Source of the DNA: Paragorgia papillata
Taxonomy: Eukaryota; Cnidaria; Anthozoa; Scleralcyonacea; Coralliidae
Assembly (NCBI GenBank): GCA_035771165.1
Contig: JAWNZC010000473.1
Span: forward strand, 3,293,001-3,357,000
Length of the DNA: 64,000 nucleotides
Direction of reading: 5' to 3'
The notes beneath the pieces were generated by a model. That model saw only the letters and a program-made list of their open reading frames with translations. It made no database searches and was not told the DNA's origin. How positions within the stretch are numbered: position 1 is the stretch's first letter; each line of letters starts with the position of its first letter. A program made the position numbers and the translations under genes. Positions 45,801 to 54,800 of this stretch are shown in pieces.

Positions 45801-48800
45801 CAAAGTAAAGTAAAGTAAAGTAAAGTAAAGTAAAGTAAAGTAAAGTAAAGTAAAGTAAAGTAAAGTAAAGTAAAGTAAAGTAAAGTAAAGTAACTCAAAG
45901 CAAAGTAAAGTAAACTAAAGTAACTCAAAGTAAAGTAAAGTAAAGTAAAGTAAAGTAAAGTAAAGTAAAGTAAAGTAAAGTAAAGTAAAGTAAAGTAAAG
46001 TAAAGTAACTCAAAGCAAAGTAAAGTAAAGTAAAGTAAAGTAACTCAAAGTAAAGTAAAGTAAAGTAAAGTAAAGTAAAGTAAAGTAAAGTAAAGTAAAG
46101 TAAAGTAAAGTAAAGTAAAGTAAAGTAAAGTAAAGTAAAGTAAAGTAAAGTAAAGTAAAGTAAAGTAAAGTAAAGTAACTCAAAGCAAAGTAAAGTAAAC
46201 TAAAGTAAAGTAAAGTAAAGTAAAGTAAAGTAAAGTAACTCAAAGTAAAGTAAAGTAAAGTAACTCAAAGTAAAGTAAAGTAAAGTAACTCAAAGTAAAG
46301 TAAAGTAAAGAAAAGTAAAGTAAAGTAACTCAAAGCAAAGTAAAGTAACGTAAAGTGAGGTGAGGTGAGGTGAGGTGAGGTGAGGTAAGGTAAGGTAAGG
46401 TAAGGTAACGTCCGGCGAGGTAAGGCAAGGCAAGATAAGGTAAAGTATATCAAGCACTGGTATTATCACAATTTTATAGACTGTATATAATCTTAAGGTC
46501 TTACCATTAAGTACAACTTCAAATGCACCTGTTGAAATGAGTTGCCCCTCGATGGCATTAGAAAGAAAAAAGACTAACATGATTGCGTACATCTAGACAG
46601 AAAACAAGGAAAAATAAGCTCTTCAATTTGGAAATCATGAAAGCCACTGTACACTAAATATCACCCAAGACTAAATAATAAATAGCGCATATTACACGAA
46701 TATGTCAATTTTATCTTTGAGTGGCAAAAACTAAACTAACTATATTTATGCTGGTCGCTGGATAACCCTTTCACAGTATCAGTTACTGTACATTTAACCT
46801 AGGGTGCTTGATCTATTAACTGTTCTCCCTCAAGGTACAGAAACTGCCAGTGTTACTACAGGAGGGAACTGGAGTACTGTACCTGGCGAAAACCTGTGGT
46901 GTTTGGTAGAGTCAAACTGGCAGCACTCTTCTCACAAGCGCAGCCCTCAAGATAAGCCTGGTTTCCATATACACGCGTAAGAACGCACAACTTGTTCACG
47001 GTTGTCAACAGGCGTGAACAATGTTGTGCTGCTCGCCGTGAACAATGTTGTGCTGCTCGCCGTGAACAAGTTGTCAACAAGTTGTTCACTTATGGATCGA
47101 ACAACTTGTTCACGGATAAATCAACAGTCATGAACAAGTTGTTCCAACAGCACATTTTTATATCCAACAACGTTGTTCGCACATGATACAACACGTTGTT
47201 ACAGCATGACAAAATAACAACGATGAACAACAATGTTACAACAATGGTGAACATGGTTGATGTATCAACACGTTCTTCGGTTGTTACAACATGCGTGAAC
47301 AACGGTTGTTGTTTCATCAAGCTGTAACAACTTGTTGAAACAATGATGAACAATGTTGTTCATTTATCAATGTTGTTCACACATGTCAACAAGTTGTTAC
47401 AGCATCGTTCAGGCAACAATGCTGTAACAACTTGCGAGATTTTTACGCGTGTAGCCGTAAGAGCCGGCGGCATGGCTGCGGCAAGGGGCGATGGACCAAT
47501 CATATACACAGTGTTGAATTAGCCAGCAATAAAAAGCTGTATGCGATTGGACCACTGCCTCTTGCCGTAGCCATGCCGCCGGCTCTTACGGCTATATGGA
47601 AACTAGGCTTTAATGGGAGGTCAGTAAGTGATTTGAAACTTTGCATGGTGATGTTTAGTTATTAAAATAAAGCAAAATAAAGCCTATTTTCACTTATCTC
47701 ATAACACACCCACAATTCATTGTTCCGACAGAAGCATTAAATCCTTTATTCAACTGATTAGCATGCAGATGAGTATGCATAGTGGAATAACTAGTTACCA
47801 GCGTTTCGGGTTTTTGTGAAAGGGTCTGGAGAATGAAATTGATGACCCGGAGGGACCATCCTGCTAGGCGTTCCTGGGGCATGTTCCCCGGGAAATTTTG
47901 AAATTTTGAAGCTCTCAAATGCCATTTCCAGTTATTTCAGAGGTAAAAAATGCCATACAACTGAGTCGGATATTTAACAGTTATACCATGAGCTCGAGTC
48001 GTATATGAGCGCATAGCCAACGAGGCGCTTCGCCTTGTTGGCTATAAGTTCGCATACGACGAGAGCGAATGGTATATCTGTTTTATTATATAGCCAAGCA
48101 CTGTACAAGAGACAAAATTACATGCAGCGAAATGTTTCAAACGACAAACTTCCGGCATAGGCAACTAATGCTTCCGCCATGCGTAATGATGCATTCACAT
48201 AGAGTTTCTCGCTGAGCTGTTCGGTAAACAGCTTTGAAATGTTGCATAAATGTTGCTCGAGAGGCAAAAAATGTGTTAAGCAGATCAACAAAAAAGATTA
48301 AAAGGTACCTTTATGAAGTCAAAAGGTGGGTCAGTTGTTTATATTAGCGTTGCTGTCGTGAAAAAGGTTTTGATTTCATGCAAAAATGAAACTGAAACAC
48401 CTTCGGCAGTGAAACTAAATTACTTAGTTGGTTGTTTTTGAAAAAGAACATGCTTTTTACTACTCCAAATGCTTATCTAAATAAAAAATGTCTCTTTACT
48501 GGTGATCTCCTACGAAATGTGTGTTGTAAGCTTGATTTTAACTGTGAGTTTCTTTGTTTGGCAACAAATTAATATCAACCCGTTAATTTAGTCAGGTTTT
48601 TTAAGTAAAAATACGTAATTTTTAGGTGAATTTTACCATTTACCATGCTAAATTGTGTATTTGTTAATGTATTTTTACACAATGTTGTTTTTTTATACAT
48701 TGGTTTGAGGGTGTTGATGTTTTTCTGTATAAAAATCCGTCAATTTCAACTCTTTTCGGCAGTTTAAAAAAACGTGCCGCCATCTTGTTTCCTCTACTAG

Positions 48801-51800
48801 TAGGATATGAGCTGATAGCCTGGTAGTAGGGAACCAATCAGATTATGCAAAAGCTCATATCCGATAGCATGCTATATAATAAGATATAATATTGGTAAAG
48901 TAATGGTAGATCCCAGACTCCAGCGCGGTAGAATTCAATATGGCGGGAAGAGCAAGTTTACTTCGAACATTTTCACACAAAACGGGTTTCAAAACACGCG
49001 TTGGGGAATTTAAAATCATTCATGGATTATTTATTATCCAGCGACGGCAAAATACGATGGAGACACGGCGAATTTGCTACAAAATCCGCTCAACCACGAA
49101 CAGTTACCCCACTAGGATAACCAGTTATCCCACTGTTTTGACTGCTTATCGCATACTTATGAGTATTTTCCTTTCTAACTCTTGTTTCTTTCTCGGTAAG
49201 TTAAATAAAAAACAAAATGATTTCAGGGACGTAGCCAGAGGGGGAGAGCGGTCGCTCCCTCCCCCCCCCACCCCCCCCCCCCCCCCCCCCCCCCCCCAAC
49301 CCTTGCTGAGATGCACAGGTGATTTACCCAGCGGTTGTTGACTGGATCTCAGTCGCTCTTCTGACGCTAGTGACTAATAATATGAAATGGTACCTTCCTT
49401 GGCTCCTAATCCAGTCTCCTTATGTATCGCACGCATGTAACTTAACTCAACGGTTGTTTTTTTTTTTTAGTACTTTATGACTTTTCAAAAATGCAGGAAA
49501 TGCCATTTTAGAGACTCTAGATTTCACAATTTTCCGGGGCAGCATGCCAGTTTCGCTCCTCCCCTTTCAAAATCCTGACTACGTCCCTGACTGCAAGAGA
49601 GTCATGAGATAAAATCGTTAATCAATGTTCACTCGTGTGATATGGGATTTAACATCGTTCGTGAAGCTTCACTCACGATGTTAAATCCCACATCACATGA
49701 GTGACCATTGATCAACCCATACATGTACATATAGTATTTCGTTATCAAAACTATTCTCGGCAGCGTGTTGGTGGCACAGTGGTTAGCGCACGTGCCTTTC
49801 ACCTCTGCAACCCGGGTTCAATTCCTGCTCTCAGCAGTTATCTGATTAAAATTTCACCTTGGCCGCATGTGAGAAGAGTGCTTCCAGTTTGACTCTACCA
49901 AACATCGCAGGTTTCCTCCAGGTACTCCGGTTTCCTCCTGTAGTAACACTAGACGATGAGGGATGGCCCTTACTGGACCTCTAGGGAGAACAGTTAGCTA
50001 TTAACTGATAGAGCTATCCAGTATAAATAAGATTAGTTTTTTTAGTTTAGTTTACCATCTTTTCACTTAATTGCTCTATCTAAAACACTGCCTACACAGC
50101 ACTCTACGTTTTTATATACTGTACTATTGTACCTTATTTTGTTTAGCCCAAGAATATATCTCTGGTGGCTGGATGTTAAATGATTCCAGTAGTTGAAATT
50201 GATCTCCCATTAGGATTATAGCAATGATGCCAAGCTTCATAAAGCCGAGAAATCTAGCAAGGTATTGGCGCAAAAGTGGTGGGGGGTAGTTGTCACCAAC
50301 TATGGACATGTGAGGGTAATTCCGGTGTAAGAACTGTGCATACTGTTCAAACACCCTTTTGTACCCTCAGGAATAACTAAACAATTAAGAAAACGTAGTT
50401 CAGAATGATACACTGCAGTAGGTTACAGTACAGTGCAATACAAGTACAGTATGGTACAATGCAATACAGTGCAGGACCATATGGTACATTACAGTGCACA
50501 GTATGGGAGTAGTTTTTTAATATTGTTAGTATTTCATCAAGAACAAGAGTAACACTAATCAGTAATACTGTACTGCATGTATTAAAATTGTTTTTAATAT
50601 ATTATTGTAATGCATAAATGCAATACATACACTTTAATAGTACATAATTGTGTATCAAAATCACCTTAAAAATTAAACTGATATTTTACAATGCAAAGCA
50701 AGATTTTCTGGGTCACCTTACCCATGCACACAACCAAGCCTGTCAATGAGAGGCGTCACGGCACACGCGCACGCCTCTTCACACGCCTGACGTGGATAAG
50801 GCGTGTGCTCCATCGCACATCACGAACTGTTCTTGGTTGGTTTTCTACAAGGCCGGATTTTCCAAGCAAAACCACATTGTCAGCATTTCTAAGCAGAAAA
50901 TTTTGCCAGTCATTACCAGAAATTTGGGACATTTTGCGTCCGCGTTCGTAGCCAGCGGTTACTCACATGATAATGTATACAGTAAATATTTTGCGAAAAT
51001 GCAAACGGCTGCTTCGAACAAAGATCGTGTTCCATATCGTGTACGCTTTCTGTAGTCGTTAAGTATCTCAGATATTTTGAGTTTCGCTCTCAAACAATGC
51101 GTAATGCAATAGCGCGCGAGTTGTTAATTTCAATTATATTGTTTACCTCCCGGCCAGACAAGATCAGTGCCAGACACACGCAACTATCACGCATTAGTAT
51201 AATTTCATAGTCGAAAAGAGGCTTTCCAGCTTTCTGATTGGTCCGCTCAGCGGTGAATCTGAGGTGATAGTCACCGCCTAGCGCGGTGACTATTGCATCA
51301 CAAGAAATTGTTCTTCAAAAGTAGTTTTGGAAAAAAAACTGGTACTTATTCAACACTGCACTGACTTTACTCGTTTCAGTCTCCCCCTCGGAGTTGTCAT
51401 TTTGAAGTATGAGATTTTAGAATTTGTTGGTCCATTGAACTGTTGATTATTTTTTTTCAAAATGGGGTCTGTAGTTTTTGAGACAAACAAAAGAGCATAA
51501 TACTGAAAACATTTATCACTGAGATGTTGTACATATCAAATATCGAGAAAACAAAACTTTATAAAGGTAAGGAAGTATATTTTCTATAATTCTTCGTATT
51601 TTTTGTATGTTTTGGCTAGGTTTTGGTCGTAGCGATGTAGCGAAAACTTCGTCATGAGTGAAGAACATAAGATTGAACATGAATTAAGTGCAAAAAAGCC
51701 ATAACACAGGATCCAAAACACCAGAATATAAGTCTTTTTAGCATATATTTGAATGTATGTACAAGTTCAATTCCAAAGTAAGATGTTGTTTACTCTTTGT

Positions 51801-54800
51801 TTGAAATTATTTACTGACAAAGACTGTGGCTTGCTAACATCGTCTGTGAATGAACAGAATCACCACTGTTAAAATGAAAGCAGTTGTTTAAAAGTTTTTG
51901 TTTCAACGTGATTGGTTTTTTATCAACCTCTGAAATTATACTAAAACAATTAGTCACCTCAGTCTCGGTGACTATCGGTGTATTTACCGATAGTCACCTC
52001 GACTTCGGTGACTAATTGTTAAATATTCGCTCTATTTCTCCCTAGTAAGGCCTGGGAACTACATTTCGAGCATTCTGCTTTCAAAGTAAACAAACATGGC
52101 TGCAGGCTGCTCGAAAGAGAAGAGACCTTCGTGGCTTCGTCGTTTGTTCTTCTCGCAGCTCAACTTCACCTTTAGACTTAACGGCCTCCTGCTGATTTGC
52201 TCAAACACACTGTAAAACCAAGGAAGTTTAAAGGCTTTGGGAACCGCAATGTTGTGAAAGACTGAGATATTTACGAGTTATATTAGCAGTTCGAACATTG
52301 CCAAATACATAGCAAGCTCCGCACTTTGCATCGTTCGCAAGGAAAGTGGTGTATTTGGCAGATTTGTATCGCATGTTTAGCAGGATTACTATGGCTTACA
52401 TAACAGAATGAGTCAAATAAGAAGCGTATATAAATCGATGTTGGGAACCGGCTGTGTATTTCGGTAAGCGAACATTTTTTGTTATAACGTTTCCTTACTT
52501 AACTCTTTACAGGAATCGAGCTCCGCAACCGAGAAGTGTATGTCCCCAGCAGGAGAAATTTTAAAATTTACGATTTTACTGTATTGTTCCTTATACGATT
52601 TGGCCGCCATGTTTAAGGTCTATATGCGCCCGCGCGACGCCATCTTGTCCCAAATTTCTGGTAATGTTGAAAACCGAAACATCTTTGTAATAAAAAAATT
52701 ACCTGCACTGGCCACGTCAAACTTTATTATTAACGTTAGCATTTGTCAAGTTTCTTAATCAGTCTCAGGATGAGTGGTAATATAAAACCTATCAAATTGC
52801 TCCTGGTTTATTTAGTCGCTGGTTCTCTGTCTTGAAATGAGACTATACGTCGTTTCTCGTGATAAATCAGTTCAAGCGCCCGTTCAATGCTCAAGCATCT
52901 CCTCTTCTTTACTCCAGAGCTCGTTGTTAATCGGTAATACTGGCGAGTTTGATGCCTTGTATTTGAGTTTAAAACCTATGATGACCGTCAATTGCATCTA
53001 AGTATACCATGTTTGTCAACGTCAAGCTTTGGCATTTTCCACCAACAAAGAAAGCGAGAACAGAGGTCTCCGTCGAAGAAGTAACCGACAGTGAGTCCGA
53101 AGAAGATGAATGCAACGAAGATGATAAATAAAACAAGACTTCTTGCAAGTTTCTAATAGAAAAATTATCAAAATACTTGTAGCCTTGTAGACTATTTTCC
53201 GTGCCGGAAAAACACCGCACGCCATCGCACGCCTACAGGTCAACCAAGGCGTGCTGAGCACCGCACTCCTGCTATTTTCTCATTGACAGGCTTGCACACA
53301 ACCCTAATATTATACCCCATTATACCCTAATATTATTTCAGCCCTCAGTTTTCATACTACTGTATTGTGTACATGACCTCTTTCATTGGCATAGTGTGAA
53401 AATTTGAAATAAGTTTCCTACACAAATGTCAGTTTCATGTTGTACATGTACTGTAACACATTGCTTTAAACAGCTAGAGTATAATCACAAATTTTAACCA
53501 TTCTAACCAAAAAGGCCTCCCAATGACAAGTAAAATCATCTACAATCCTGGACAAAACTCCTTGGGACACTATGCCAAAATAATCAAAAACAGCAAAGTG
53601 TCCCAACAATTTTATCCAGAATTGTCTGAAAATCATGAATTCTTAAATTTTCAATAAAATACAGCTTTTGGGCTTTGTAACATTGCAAAAGATCTACAGT
53701 TAAGTACAGTAAAAGAGCCCCAGTCTCTGCTTCCCTTACCCCCTCAATGGGGAAGGGATCACTGGAGCAGAGTATCTGCAGAGTTCCCACCCACACCGGT
53801 ACCACCCACACAGGAGCTCTTTGCCTGATGCTTCAATCTACATATACTCAACAATTTGTTGCTTATAAATGCGTGTGGGAGCGTATTTGTGTGATTTTCA
53901 AACAAAATTTGTACAGAATCGCCACATCCAAATTGTTTTTTGTTCAATTTTGTTGAATTCATCATTTTCAGACAATCCTGGACAAATGTCCTTGGGACAC
54001 TATGCCAAAATCAGTAAAGATGGCAAATTAAAGTGGACATCCCAACAATTTTGTCCAGGATTGTAGCATATAGCAAGTCTGAGAGTAGTGAAAAATAATT
54101 CAGGGTTGGATAGGGTTAATTTAGATATTAGGTTTTAACCTCTTCAACCCAAAAGGCCTCCCAATAATGAGTAAAATCATCTGGTGTTAGCCAGAGTAAA
54201 ATACTAAAAGAGAATTCAGGGTTGAGAAGGTTAATTGAGGTAGGTTTTAACTCTTTCAACCTGAAAGCCCTGCCATGCAATGGCGAGTAAAATAATCTGG
54301 CATTAGCCAAAGTAAATTACTAAAAGAGAATTCAAGGTTGAGAGGGTTAACTGAGATAGGTTTTAAGTTTTAACCCTTTCGACCCTAGTGGCCTTCCATA
54401 ATGTTTCAGTAAAATCATCTAGCATTAGCCAGAGTAAAATACTTAAAGGAAATTTAGGGTTGAGAGGGTGAATTGAGGTTTTAACCGTTTCAATCTGAAA
54501 GGACTCCCAATCATGATTCATGAATGAAGGGTAAACTCATCTGGCATTAGCCAGTTGAGTAAAATACTAAAAATGACGAGTAAAATTGTCTGGCATTTAT
54601 AGTATAGCCAGAGTAAATTCAGGGTTGATAGGGTTAATTAGGTTTTATTGATAGGGTTAATTAGGTTTTAACCAGTGAACTCGATGTAAGTTAAAATCTG
54701 ATACCTGGAACGTTAACGTCCAGTCATTTGTGGGGCAAAAAGTGAGGCAAAGTCCTAGGCCCATGCGTGGTTTACAATTACAGGTAGGTTTCAGTCTCCC

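Larger units (their letters stand above)
50728..53305. repeat. possible large inverted-repeat element
   Basis: CAACCAAGCCTGTCAATGAG at about 50731 and inverse CTCATTGACAGGCTTGCACA at about 53278, with GC-rich ACGCACGCC-type sub-ends on both sides. The interior contains a TAGTCACCTC...GGTGACTA hairpin (51945-52020) and an acidic short frame (53009-53131). Element status is tentative. Confidence 0.4.

Noticed and set aside
46010..46592. LYFTLL frames overlapping SELENOT exon 3
   Set aside because: The satellite part is an artefact. Only 46505-46592 is coding, supported by splice sites and family match.
50691..51055. 86- and 87-codon overlapping plus-strand frames
   Set aside because: Two different frames of the same GC-rich inverted-repeat end; no domain match.
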